Position numbers and translations under genes: made by a program. Positions 9,434 through 21,305 of a stretch of 64,000 nt of DNA are shown in pieces. The number at the start of each line of letters is the position of its first letter. Position 1 is the stretch's first letter. This stretch comes from Syngnathus acus (taxonomy: Eukaryota; Chordata; Actinopteri; Syngnathiformes; Syngnathidae), in contig NW_023590225.1 in NCBI RefSeq assembly GCF_901709675.1, positions 37,193 through 101,192 of the forward strand. Direction: 5' to 3'. The notes beneath the pieces are model-generated. The model was given only the letters and a program-made list of their open reading frames with translations. It searched no databases and had not been told where the DNA came from.

Positions 9434-9541
9434 CCTAACCCTAACCCTAACCCTAACCCTAACCCTAACCCTAACCCTAACCCTAACCCTAACCCCTAAC
9501 CCTAACCCTAACCCTAACCCTAACCCTAACCCTAACCCTAA
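9434..9541 (+). repeat. Telomeric (CCCTAA)n tract T2
   Basis: About 18 CCCTAA repeats with one CCCCTAA variant. It follows the copy A 3' end and precedes a tail truncated at 'cagattctcggggg'. The junction shares TAACAG with the intact sequence at 7,902 and 35,150. Confidence 0.97.
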
Positions 9542-11430
9542 CAGATTCTCGGGGGATGTATGAATTAACTATTTCCTTTGACATAAGCGGGATCGGATAC
9601 ATAGAAGGGGGCTTTAAAGGAGAAGTCAGTTACTTTTAACACGATTTAACCCAAAAAAAAGGGGGCGCCAAAGAGGCCTCAATTGGTGGAAGGGAGAGCC
9701 ATAAGGGAGGCGGTGAGGTTTTTCTTCTCCCTAGTTTGGCCTCTGGGGGGCAACATTCTCTAATCTAAAAACATGGGCTTTCCAACGGACGGTTAGTTGG
9801 AAAAATATTTAGTTAGGGTACAATGACAGAAAAAAAATGAAAGAGGAAAGTGATCCAACAGAGATTTGGTGGAAAATAACAACTTCTTGGATGACATAAA
9901 ATTTATTAAGAGTGGAAATAATACTTTAAGCGTCATTAACACAGGTGGACCACATGGATTCCAATTTGCATTTATGAGAATAAGGGTGGTCCCCCAATAA
10001 AACTGAACTGTGGGAAAACAACATTAAGAGGGAAATAACAATAAATGGAATACAAAGGTTCATGTACGTTTAATAGTTTAACAAATCAATACAACAAAAG
10101 GACTAGAAGACGGACCAATTGATCTACTCTGTCTGCGTTAAAGCTGGACAGTTGACTGGACAAGCTACTGGATTTTCAATTGACGAAGTAGACACACTCC
10201 GGGGCTTGATCGACCCCGGCGGGGCCTCCCTTGGGCGAGGGTGTCTGGTGATAATGGCCGAAACACTCTAAGACCCCAAGGTCCACTACTGATGAGGTGT
10301 CTACCAAATTTTGACATCCAAATTACCTACAACAAAGACCCTTTTTAAACAAAACAGTTTTTTTTAACAAAAATAGATTTATGAAAAAATATATTAGTTC
10401 AAACACAACTAAAGGTTAATGGACACAATTAATATAAGGGTGGTCTTGTATTTAAGACAAGGGTGGTTTTGTATTTAAGACAAGGAGGCCTTGGGGGTCT
10501 GTACTTTTCTGTAACTTTTCACGGTTTCCGTCTTGCTAGGGGGGGACCTGGGTGGCGTCTCGGCTGCCCGGAGTAGATTCTGGCGGAGTTGCGTCCTCAC
10601 TTTGCCATCCTTCGTACCGAAAAAGAGATAGAAGAACAATCCAGATTTGGTATTACCTGGTACGGCGAGGTTTACTGCAGGGAATATACACGGGTCGGTG
10701 ACTTCCGTTGCCTTTTTTCTGGCCGACGGGATCGACGAATCCTTTAGGGAGGGTATAATGAGACAAATTCAAAGTACCTAACCCTAATCCCTGACCTCTA
10801 GCCCTAACCCCTGACCTCTGGCCCTAGCCTTGACCCCGAGCCCCTAATCCTTAGCCCTGGCCCTACTAACCCTACTAACCCTAACCCTAGCCCCTGACCC
10901 CTAACCTTAACCCCTAATTCTAACCCCTAACCCTAACCCCTAAATCCTAACCCTTGACCCCTGGCCCTGATCCTACTAACCCTAACCCCTAACCCCTAAC
11001 CCTGACCCTAACCCCTAGCCCCTGACCCCTAGCCCTGACCCTTACCCTAAACCTAACCTTAATCTTTAAGGAAAACAGTGGTTAAATATAAAAACAAAAC
11101 ATTAGGTTAAGAATAATGCAAAGTGGATAGGCATAATGTAATCCAAGGTTGGAAAGGTAAGTGAGTTTCTCTCAATTTTTTCTCTAAAAAATTTTTTTTC
11201 CATCTTGCTGGCCGAAGACCTGGGTAGCGCCTCAGCTACTCGGGGGAGGTTCTGGTTGAAGTGCAGTCTCACTTTGCCGACCTTCGTACCCACTCCAAAA
11301 TTTATGCGACTCTGGTACGGTGAGGTTTACTGACGGAGACATGCGTCGGCCTGTGCCCTCCGCTGCCTTCTATCTAACCAACTGGGTCGGCGGACCCTTT
11401 GGGGAATGTGTAGCGAGATAACCTTAAAAA
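9542..11430 (+). mobile_element. 5'-truncated PLE tail
   Basis: A tail-only copy. It starts at the position equal to ~7,905 of copy A and runs through the conserved structured segment (10,100), X1 (10,535-10,780), degenerate telomeric DNA and X2 to 'aaaaacctaaccc'. Its X2 is of the 'gcgagataaccttaaaaac' subtype, shared with copy C and the tail at 59,975. Confidence 0.9.
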
Positions 11431-11483
11431 CCTAACCCTAACCCTAACCCTAACCCTAACCCTAACCCTAACCCTAACCCTAG
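11431..11483 (+). repeat. Telomeric (CCCTAA)n tract T3
   Basis: About nine repeats. Unlike the other tracts, it is joined on the right to a hAT transposon end and then to satellite DNA, not to a PLE or the 1.1-kb unit. Confidence 0.95.
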
Positions 11484-11544
11484 CCCGGTACCAAGTGACC
11501 CACGGACCGGTACCGGTCCGCGGCCCGGTGGTTGGGGACCACTG
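11484..11544 (+). mobile_element. hAT transposon terminal fragment
   Basis: 61 bp ending in 'ggttggggaccactg', the right terminus of the hAT element at 62,650-63,576. The last ~60 bases of the two are the same. There is no left end and no target duplication, so it is a broken piece left at a rearrangement junction between telomeric repeats and satellite. Confidence 0.8.
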
Positions 11545-13540
11545 CCATAAGGGACCGGGGCGGACGCTAAACCACGCACTCAACTCGGCAATCTGAAGCA
11601 CCCAAGAGCGCTTTTTACTAGAAAACGTGCTCAGCTCGTCGAGAAAATGCACTCTAAGCAATACAATTAAAAATGCTTATAAAACATAAACCAAACGTTG
11701 CAGGTGGTCATTTCTTCATGCGCAGTGATAAACTCGGCACTCTGAAGCACCCAAGAGCGCTTTTTACTTTGCCAACCTAACCAGAGTGACGGGAGAGGCA
11801 CCATCCAGAAAACGTGCTCAGCTCGTCGAGAAAATGCGATTTAAGCAATAAAACTAAAAATGCTTATAAAACATAAACCAAACGTTGCAGGTTGTCATTT
11901 CTTCATGCGCAGTGATAAACTGGGCACTCTGAAGCCCTCAAGAGCACTTTTTACTATGCCAACCTAACCAGAGTGACGGGAGAGGCACCATCCAGAAAAC
12001 GTGCTCAGCTCGTCGAGAAAATGCGATTTAAGCAATAAAATTAAAAATGCTTATAAAACATAAACCAAACGTTGCAGGTGGTCATTTCTTCATGCGCAGT
12101 GATAAACTCGGCACTCTGAAGCACCCAAGAGCGCTTTTAACTAGAAAACGTGCTCAGCTCGTCGAGAAAATGCGCTCTAATCAATACAATTAAAAATGCT
12201 CATAAAACATAAACCAAACGTTGCAGGTGGTCATTTCTTCATGTGCAGTGATAAACTCGGCACTCTGAAGCACCCAAGAGCGCTTTTTACTTTTCCAACC
12301 TAACCAGAGTGACGGGAGAGGCACCATCCAGAAAACGTGCTCAGCTCATCGAGAAAATGCGATTTAAGCAATAAAACTAAAAATGCTTATAAAACATAAA
12401 CCAAACGTTGCAGGTGGTCATTTCTGCATGCGCAGTGATAAACTGGGCACTCTGAAGCCCCCAAGAGCACTTTTTACTATGCCAACCTAACCAGAGTGAC
12501 GGGAGAGGCACCATCCAGAAAACGTGCTCAGCTCGTCGAGAAAATGCGATTTAAGCAATAAAACAAAAAATGCTTATAAAACATAAACCAAACGTTGCAT
12601 GTGGTCATTTCTGCATGCGCAGTGATAAACCCGGCACTCTGAAGCACCCAAGAGCGCTTTTTACTAGAAAACGTGCTCAGCTCGTCGAGAACATGCGCTC
12701 TAAGCAATACAATTAAAAATGCTTATAAAACATAAACCAAACGTTGCAGGTGGTCATTTCTTCATGCGCAGGGATAAACTCTGCACTCTGAAGCACCCAA
12801 GAGCACTTTTTACTTTGCCAACCTAACCAGAGTGACGGGAGAGGCACCATCCAGAAAACGTGCTCAGCTCGTCGAGAAAATGCGATTTAAGCAATAAAAC
12901 TAAAAATGCTTATAAAACATAAACCAAACGTTGCAGGTGGTCATTTCTGCATGCGCAGTGATAAACTGGGCACTCTGAAGCCCCCAAGAGCACTTTTTAC
13001 TATGCCAACCTAACCAGAGTGACGGGAGAGGCACCATCCAGAAAACGTGCTCAGCTCGTCGAGAAAATGCGATTTAAGCAATAAAACAAAAAATGCTTAT
13101 AAAACATAAACCAAACGTTGCAGGTGGTCATTTCTGCATGCGCAGTGATAAACCCGGCACTCTGAAGCACCCAAGAGCGCTTTTTACTAGAAAACGTGCT
13201 CAGCTCGTCGAGAACATGCGCTCTAAGCAATACAATTAAAAATGCTTATAAAACATAAACCAAACGTTGCAGGTGGTCATTTCTTCATGCGCAGTGATAA
13301 ACTCTGCACTCTGAAGCACCCAAGAGCACTTTTTACTTTGCCAACCTAACCAGAGTGACGGGAGAGGCACCATCCAGAAAACGTGCTCAGCTCGTCGAGA
13401 AAATGCGATTTAAGCAATAAAACTAAAAATGCTTATAAAACATAAACCAAACGTTGCAGGTGGTCATTTCTGCATGCGCAGTGATAAACTCCGCACTCTG
13501 AAGGACCCAAGAGCGCTTTTTACTATGCCAACTTAACCAG
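11545..13540 (+). repeat. R1 satellite array (187/149-bp units), block 1
   Basis: It begins with a ~27-bp piece of R2, then about 11 tandem R1 units. Each unit runs from 'gaaaacgtgctcagctcgtc' through 'aaaccaaacgttgcaggtgg' and 'gcagtgataaactcggcac' to 'agagc.ctttttact'. Two unit lengths alternate. Long units (187 bp, e.g. 11,621 to 11,808) carry an extra 38 bp containing 'aaccagagtgacgggagagg'. Short ones are 149 bp (e.g. 11,995 to 12,144). In short units AGAGCGC and GCGCTCT flank the 'gctcagctcgtcgag' core as an inverted repeat. No coding content. Confidence 0.95.
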
Positions 13541-14540
13541 AGTGACGTGAGGCGACCGGGCGCGGACGCTAACTCACGCCCGGCAAGAGCGCTCGGAAGG
13601 CGGATAGGCTTTCACGGAAGCCCCGCCAGCAGGTCCGCGGGCCATTTAGGGTCCCATAAGTGACCGTGCGCGGTCTCTAACTCACGCCCGGCAGGAGTGC
13701 TCGGAGGGCGGATAGGCTTTCACGGAGGTACCGCCAGCCGGTCCGCGGGCTATTTAGGGTCCCATAACTGACCGGGCGCGGTCTCAAACCCACGCCCGGC
13801 AGGAGTGCTCGGAGGGCGGATAGGCATTCACGGAGGTCCCGCCAGCCGGTCCGCGGGCTATTTAGGGTCCCATAACTGACCGGGCGCGGTCTCTAACTCA
13901 GGCCCGGCAGGAGTGCTCGGAGGGCGGATAGGCATTCACGGAGGTCCCGCCAGCCGGTCCGCGGGCCATTTAGGGTCCCATACGTGACCGGGCGCGGTCT
14001 CTAAGTCAGGCCCGGCAGGAGTGCTCGGAGGGCGGATAGGCATTCACGGAAGTCCCGCCAGCCGGTCCGCGGGCCATTTAGGGTCCCATACGTGACCGGG
14101 CGCGGTCTCTAAGTCAGGCCCGGCAGGAGTGCTCGGAGGGCGGATAGGCATTCACGGAGGTCCCGCCAGCCGGTCCGCGGGCCATTCAGGGTGCCATACA
14201 TGACCGGGCGCGGTCTCTAACTCAGGCCCGGCAGGAGTGCTCGGAGGGCGGACAGGCATTCACGGAGGTCCCGCCAGCCGGTCCGCGGGCCATTTAGGGT
14301 CCCATATGTGACCGGGCGCGGTCTCTAACTCAGGCCCGGCAGGAGTGCTCGGAGGGCGGATAGGCATTCACGGAGGTCCCGCCAGCCGGTCCGCGGGCCA
14401 TTCAGGGTCCCATAACTGACCGGGCGCGGTCTCTAACCCACGCCCGGCAGGAGTGCTCGGAGGGCAGACAGGCTTTCACGGAGCTCCCGCCAGCCGGTCC
14501 GCGGGCCAAATAGGGTCCCATAAGGGACCGGGGGCGGACG
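13541..14540 (+). repeat. R2 GC-rich 108-bp satellite array, block 1
   Basis: About nine tandem 108-bp units ('gcaggagtgctcgg' at 13,691, 13,799, 13,907 and on). Each has 'accgggcgcggtctctaac', 'gccagccggtccgcgggcc' and 'tagggtccca'. It is GC- and CpG-rich, in contrast to AT-rich R1. Since 108 is a multiple of three, open frames here are an artefact of the period. Confidence 0.95.
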
Positions 14541-15460
14541 CTAAACCACGCACTCAACTCGGCACTCTGAAGCACCCAAGAGCGCTTTTTACTAGAAAAC
14601 GTGCTCAGCTCGTCGAGAAAATGCACTCTAAGCAATACAATTAAAAATGCTTATAAAACATAAACCAAACGTTGCAGGTGGTCATTTCTTCATGCGCAGT
14701 GATAAACTCGGCACTCTGAAGCACCCAAGAGCGCTTTTTACTTTGCCAACCTAACCAGAGTGACGGGAGAGGCACCAGCCAGAAAACGTGCTCAGCTCGT
14801 CGAGAAAATTCGATTTAAGCAATAAAACTAAAAATGCTTATAAAACATAAACCAAACGTTGCAGGTGGTCATTTCTTCATGTGCAGTGATAAACTCGGCA
14901 CTCTGAAGCACCCAAGAGCGCTTTTTACTTTTCCAACCTAACCAGAGTGACGGGAGAGGCACCATCCAGAAAACGTGCTCAGCTCGTCGAGAAAATGCGA
15001 TTTAAGCAATAAAACATAAAATGCTTATAAAACATAAACCAAACGTTGCAGGTGGTCATTTCTGCATGCGCAGTGATAAACCCGGCACTCTGAAGCACCC
15101 AAGAGCGCTTTTAACTAGAAAACGTGCTCAGCTCGTCGAGAAAATGCGCTCTAAGCAATACAATTAAAAATGCTCATAAAACATAAACCAAACGTTGCAG
15201 GTGGTCATTTCTTTATGTGCAGTGATAAACTCGGCACTCTGAAGCACCCAAGAGCGCTTTTTACTTTGCCAACCTAACAAGAGTGACGGGAGAGGCACCA
15301 TCCAGAAAACGTGCTCAGCTCGTCGAGAAAATGCGATTTAAGCAATAAAACTAAAAATGCTTATAAAACATAAACCAAACGTTGCAGGTGGTCATTTCTG
15401 CATGCGCAATGATAAACTGGGCACTCTGAAGCCCCCAAGAGCACTTTTTACTATGCCAAC
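14541..15460 (+). repeat. R1 satellite array, block 2 (left of the LTR)
   Basis: About five R1 units of both lengths, ending at 'ctatgccaac' where an LTR interrupts a long unit. The interrupted unit resumes at 17,412 ('ctaaccagagtg'). Confidence 0.93.
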
Positions 15461-17407
15461 TGTCAAACGCGCACTTTATTATAGTGGCACCGGCTCCCCA
15501 GTAACGGGTTCAATAAGCCGGGGGTGAAGGGACTCGTCCGTAGCTGACCACCCGAGTTAAATTAATTCTACCAGAATCAATCTAATTTCTCTACGACGCC
15601 AATCCTTTTTAAGTCATCCGACGCGCGAGCCGAGTAACTCTATTCGAGGCGAGTCGTCGATATGACCGCGCCGTAATGATGGCTCCCTTCGGTTGTTTGA
15701 TGCTGGTATTACGTTACGGATATTTTTTAGATGTCTTTGTTAAGACCTCAAGGATTCGTTAATTTACTAGAGCGCCCTCGCTCTAGCTGAACTCAAGATA
15801 ACTACTTCGAACCAGATCTGACAATTCCTGATGTTAAGGATTAAATCTGTCTTCACGTTAAAAAGAATTGAACGGATTTAAAGAATGACTATGATAGGGA
15901 AATAAAGACATTTTAAAGTTGTAATTACCGCATATAAAACCATGCCCGACATAGTTAATACGAAATAATCGATAACCGAATTAAGGCTTAAGAAGAGATT
16001 TAATGAATAAGCAAGAAAAAGACTTCCAAGTCGAAAAAACAAAAAACAAGACTCACCCACACAGAACAAAAGAGGAGACTAAAGGTCTAAAATCCTATTT
16101 GGTTGAACAAGTCGAGTGATCGGCTCTCCTTTGTTCCAAAATCCGAATTCTGTTTAAAAAAGAAGAAAGGTCTGGCCGTGAGGAGCCTAGCCTAAAAAGT
16201 AAAATTGGCGACTTCTCCTTTCTGTCCCAGCGGCTGTCTCCTCTGCCTTCCTCGAAGCTTAAAATTTGACAAAGTCCAATTCGAAGACTCTGGAAATTCA
16301 TCTCAGTAGATTTTGGTTCAATCTGAAAAAGAATGCAAAGTCCATCTTCGTTCTTTTAGTCCGGGCAGCGACACGGCCATCGCCGTGATTTCGGAGAAGC
16401 GTCGCCCCGACTGGGGAGGAGGAGCGCGCCGTTCTGTGTCCGGGCCTCATATTTATATGCTTCTGGCATTACCTCATCGGAATTACCTCACCGGAATTAC
16501 CCCACCGGAATACGTGGGTGCACCTCGGTTGTCCTGGCAACCTTGCTTCAAGCAGCAATCACCCTTAATAGGTGTTTCCTGTTTTGCTCGTTCCGGCATT
16601 ACCTCATCGGAATTACCTCACCGGAATACGTGGGTGTACCTCGGTTGTCCTGGCAACCTTGCTTCAAGCAGCAATCACCCTTAATTGGTGTTTCCTGTTT
16701 TGCTCGTTCCGGCATTACCTCATCGGAATTACCTCACTGGAATTACGTGGGTGTACCTCGGTTGTCCTGGCAACCTTGCTTCAAGCAGCAATCACCCTTA
16801 ATTGGTGTTTCCTGTTTTGCTCGTTCCGGCATTACCTCATCGGAATTACCTCACCGGAATTACCCCACCGGAATACGTGGGTGCCCCTCGGTTGTCTTGG
16901 CAACCTTGCTTCAAGCAGCAATCACCCTTAATAGGTGTTTCCTGTTTTGCTCGTTCTGGCATTTAGTATATAGCCCTTAATGTCTCCTCTTCAACTTAAT
17001 ACATTCAGGTATGGATGGAACACCAATGTTAAATACAGGTTGGACAAAACATTGCAACATGAATCACATATATCTTGTCACATAATAGTACTTAACACAA
17101 TAATGGGTTCCTCCAACTTAAACACATATATTGATATTGCTCAAGCTGTTACATCTTAAAATTATGGCATAGCAAACTCTTATTCCAAAATTGTGCGTTG
17201 CTACGTGTTTGAACAGGTCGTGTCCTCCCAATTGCTAACAATTTAATTGATTAGATTTGTTAATTTCCATCCGGTCACCCCTATGTCAAGCTTTAACACC
17301 ATCTCCTGGTGAAATTTTGAACTACGACATGTTTTGGGATAGCCAATGTGCCTGGGCCAAATTCAATACCTAATTTTACACCATCTGTACCACCATGCCA
17401 CTCGACA
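15461..17407 (-). mobile_element. Solo LTR inserted in R1
   Basis: 1,947 bp bounded by TGTC…GACA and flanked by a 4-bp duplication CAAC (15,457-15,460 and 17,408-17,411). Removing it restores an R1 unit exactly. The minus strand has LTR order: four ~117-bp repeats in a U3-like part, a TATA-like CATATAAATATG (16,448-16,459), and an AATAAA (15,475-15,480) close to the far end. No internal gag-pol region or second LTR is present, so it looks like a solo LTR of a Ty3-like or endogenous retroviral element. A 4-bp duplication fits either. Confidence 0.7.
16458..16965 (-). repeat. Four ~117-bp tandem repeats in the LTR
   Basis: Copies with 'ggtgtttcctgttttgctcg' at 16,571, 16,687, 16,804 and 16,934. 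The last is 130 bp from its neighbour because of an extra 13-bp 'accggaattacccc'-type step. They lie upstream of the TATA-like box on the minus strand, where enhancer repeats of an LTR U3 are expected. The overlapping open frames come from the repeat. Confidence 0.85.
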
Positions 17408-20400
17408 CAACCTAACCAGAGTGACGGGAGAGCCACCATCCAGAAAACGTGCTCAGCTCGTCGAGAAAATGCGATTTAAGCAATAAAATTAAAAATGCTT
17501 ATAAAACATAAACCAAACGTTGCAGGTGGTCATTTCTTCATGCGCAGTGATAAACTCGGCACTCTGAAGCACCCAAGAGCGCTTTTAACTAGAAAACGTG
17601 CTCAGCTCGTCGAGAAAATGCGCTCTAAGCAATACAATTAAAAATGCTCATAAAACATAAACCAAACGTTGCAGGTGGTCATTTCTTCATGTGCAGTGAT
17701 AAACTCGGCACTCTGAAGCACCCAAGAGCGCTTTTTACTTTTCCAACCTAACCAGAGTGACGGGAGAGGCACCATCCAGAAAACGTGCTCAGCTCATCGA
17801 GAAAATGCGATTTAAGCAATAAAACTAAAAATGCTTATAAAACATAAACCAAACGTTGCAGGTGGTCATTTCTTCATGCGCAGTGATAAACTCGGCACTC
17901 TGAAGCACCCAAGAGCACTTTTTACTTTGCCAACCTAACCAGAGTGACGGGAGAGGCACCATCCAGAAAACGTGCTCAGCTCGTCGAGAAAATGCGATTT
18001 AAGCAATAAAACTAAAAATGCTTATAAAACATAAACCAAACGTTGCAGGTGGTCATTTCTTCATGCGCAGTGATAAACTCGGCACTCTCAAGCCCCCAAG
18101 AGCGCTTTTTACTATGCCAACCTAACCAGAGTGACGGGAGAGCCACCATCCAGAAAACGTGCTCAGCTCGTCGAGAAAATGCGATTTAAGCAATAAAATT
18201 AAAAATGCTTATAAAACATAAACCAAACGTTGCAGGTGGTCATTTCTTCATGCGCAGTGATAAACTCGGCACTCTGAAGCACCCAAGAGCGCTTTTTACT
18301 TTGCCAACCTAACCAGAGTGACGGGAGAGGCACCATCCAGAAAACGTGCTCAGCTCGTCGAGAAAATGTGATTTAAGCAATAAAACTAAAAATGCTTATA
18401 AAACATAAACCAAACGTTGCAGGTGGTCATTTCTGCATGCGCAGTGATAAACTGGGCACTCTGAAGCCCCCAAGAGCACTTTTTACTATGCCAACCTAAC
18501 CAGAGTGACGGGAGAGGCACCATCCAGAAAACGTGCTCAGCTCGTCGAGAAAATGCGATTTAAGCAATAAAATTAAAAATGCTTATAAAACATAAACCAA
18601 ACGTTGCAGGTGGTCATTTCTTCATGCGCAGTGATAAACTCGGCACTCTGAAGCACCCAAGAGCGCTTTTAACTAGAAAACGTGCTCAGCTCGTCGAGAA
18701 AATGCGCTCTAAGCAATACAATTAAAAATGCTCATAAAACATAAACCAAACGTTGCAGGTGGTCATTTCTTCATGTGCAGTGATAAACTCGGCACTCTGA
18801 AGCACCCAAGAGCGCTTTTTACTTTGCCAACCTAACCAGAGTGACGGGAGAGGCACCATCCAGAAAACGTGCTCAGCTCATCGAGAAAATGCGATTTAAG
18901 CAATAAAACTAAAAATGCTTATAAAACATAAACCAAACGTTGCAGGTGGTCATTTCTGCATGCGCAGTGATAAACTGGGCACTCTGAAGCCCCCAAGAGC
19001 ACTTTTTACTATGCCAACCTAACCAGAGTGACGGGAGAGGCACCATCCAGAAAACGTGCTCAGCTCGTCGAGAAAATGCGATTTAAGCAATAAAACAAAA
19101 AATGCTTATAAAACATAAACCAAACGTTGCAGGTTGTCATTTCTGCATGCGCAGTGATAAACTCGGCACTCTGAAGCACCCAAGAGCGCTTTTAACTAGA
19201 AAACGTGCTCAGCTCGTCAAGAAAATGCGCTCTAAGCAATACAATTAAAAATGCTTATAAAACATAAACCAAACGTTGCAGGTGGTCATTTCTGCATGCG
19301 CAGTGATAAACTGGGCACTCTCAAGCCCCCAAGAGCACTTTTTACTATGCCAACCTAACCAGAGTGACGGGAGAGGCACCATCCAGAAAACGTGCTCAGT
19401 TCGTCGAGAAAATGCGATTTAAGCAATAAAACAAAAAATGCTTATAAAACATAAACCAAACGTTGCAGGTGGTCATTTCTTCATGCGCAGTGATAAACTC
19501 GGCACTCTGAAGCACCCAAGAGCGCTTTTTACTTTGCCAACCTAACCAGAGTGACGGGAGAGGCACCATCCAGAAAACGTGCTCAGCTCGTCGAGAAAAT
19601 GCGATTTAAGCAATAAAACTAAAAATGCTTATAAAACATAAACCAAACGTTGCAGGTGGTCATTTCTGCATGCGCAGTGATAAACTCGGCACTCTGAAGC
19701 CCCCAAGAGCACTTTTTACTATGCCAACCTAATCAGAGTGACGGGAGAGGCACCATCCAGAAAACGTGCTCAGCTCGTCGAGAAAATGCGATTTAAGCAA
19801 TAAAACTAAAAATGCTTATAAAACATAAACCAAACGTTGCAGGTGGTCATTTCTGCATGCGCAGTGATAAACTCGGCACTCTGAAGCACCCAAGAGCGCT
19901 TTTTACTAGAAAACGTGCTCAGCTCGTCGAGAAAATGCGCTCTAAGCAATACAATTAAAAATGCTTATAAAACATAAACCAAACGTTGCAGGTGGTCATT
20001 TCTTCATGCGCAGTGATAAACTCGGCACTCTGAAGCACCCAAGAGCACTTTTTACTTTGCCAACCTAACCAGAGTGACGGGAGAGGCACCATCCAGAAAA
20101 CGTGCTCAGCTCGTCGAGAAAATGCGATTTAAGCAATAAAACTAAAAATGCTTATAAAACATAAACCAAACGTTGCAGGTGGTCATTTCTTCATGCGCAG
20201 TGATAAACTCGGCACTCTCAAGCCCCCAAGAGCGCTTTTTACTATGCCAACCTAACCAGAGTGACGGGAGAGCCACCATCCAGAAAACGTGCTCAGCTTG
20301 TCGAGAAAATGCGATTTAAGCAATAAAATTAAAAATGCTTATAAAACATAAACCAAACGTTGCAGGTGGTCATTTCTTCATGCGCAGTGATAAACTCGGC

Positions 20401-21305
20401 ACTCTGAAGCACCCAAGAGCGCTTTTAACTAGAAAACGTGCTCAGCTCGTCGAGAAAATGCGCTCTAAGCAATACAATTAAAAATGCTCATAAAACATAA
20501 ACCAAACGTTGCAGGTGGTCATTTCTTCATGTGCAGTGATAAACTCGGCACTCTGAAGCACCCAAGAGCGCTTTTTACTTTTCCAACCTAACCAGAGTGA
20601 CGGGAGAGGCACCATCCAGAAAACGTGCTCAGCTCATCGAGAAAATGCGATTTAAGCAATAAAACTAAAAATGATTATAAAACATAAACCAAACGTTGCA
20701 GGTGGTCATTTCTGCATGCGCAGTGATAAACTGGGCACTCTGAAGCCCCCAAGAGCACTTTTTACTATACCAACCTAACCAGAGTGACGGGAGAGGCACC
20801 ATCCAGAAAACGTGCTCAGCTCGTCGAGAAAATGCGATTTAAGCAATAAAACAAAAAATGCTTATAAAACATAAACCAAACGTTGCAGGTGGTCATTTCT
20901 TCATGCGCAGTGATAAACCCGGCACTCTGAAGCACCCAAGAGCGCTTTTTACTAGAAAACGTGCTCAGCTCGTCGAGAACATGCGCTCTAAGCAATACAA
21001 TTAAAAATGCTTATAAAACATAAACCAAACGTTGCAGGTGGTCATTTCTTTATGCGCAGTGATAAACTCGGCACTCTGAAGCACCCAAGAGCACTTTTTA
21101 CTTTGCCAACCTAACCAGAGTGACGGGAGAGGCACCATCCAGAAAACGTGCTCAGCTCGTCGAGAAAATGCGATTTAAGCAATAAAACTAAAAATGCTTA
21201 TAAAAAATAAACCAAACGTCGCAGGTTGTCATTTCTTCATGCGCAGTGATAAACTCCGCACTCTGAAGGACCCAAGAGCGCTTTTTACTATGCCAACTTA
21301 ACCAG
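17408..21305 (+). repeat. R1 satellite array, block 2 (right of the LTR)
   Basis: About 23 units, again mixing 187- and 149-bp lengths in a recurring order. Multi-unit groups repeat (e.g. around 17,500-18,100 and 20,350-20,700), so this is a higher-order array. It ends with the same 'cttaaccagagtgacgtgag' transition into R2 as block 1 (13,525-13,545 and 21,296-21,316). The R1-R2 composite therefore was duplicated as a whole. Confidence 0.93.

Noticed and set aside
16313-16980. Overlapping ORFs of 119-145 codons with repeated 'LSWQPCFKQQSP'
   Set aside because: They follow the ~117-bp tandem repeats of the solo LTR on the wrong strand and show no domain.
11545-21305. CRISPR-like repeat-spacer pattern
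   Set aside because: Units are contiguous satellite monomers of 108-187 bp in eukaryotic DNA, without unique spacers.
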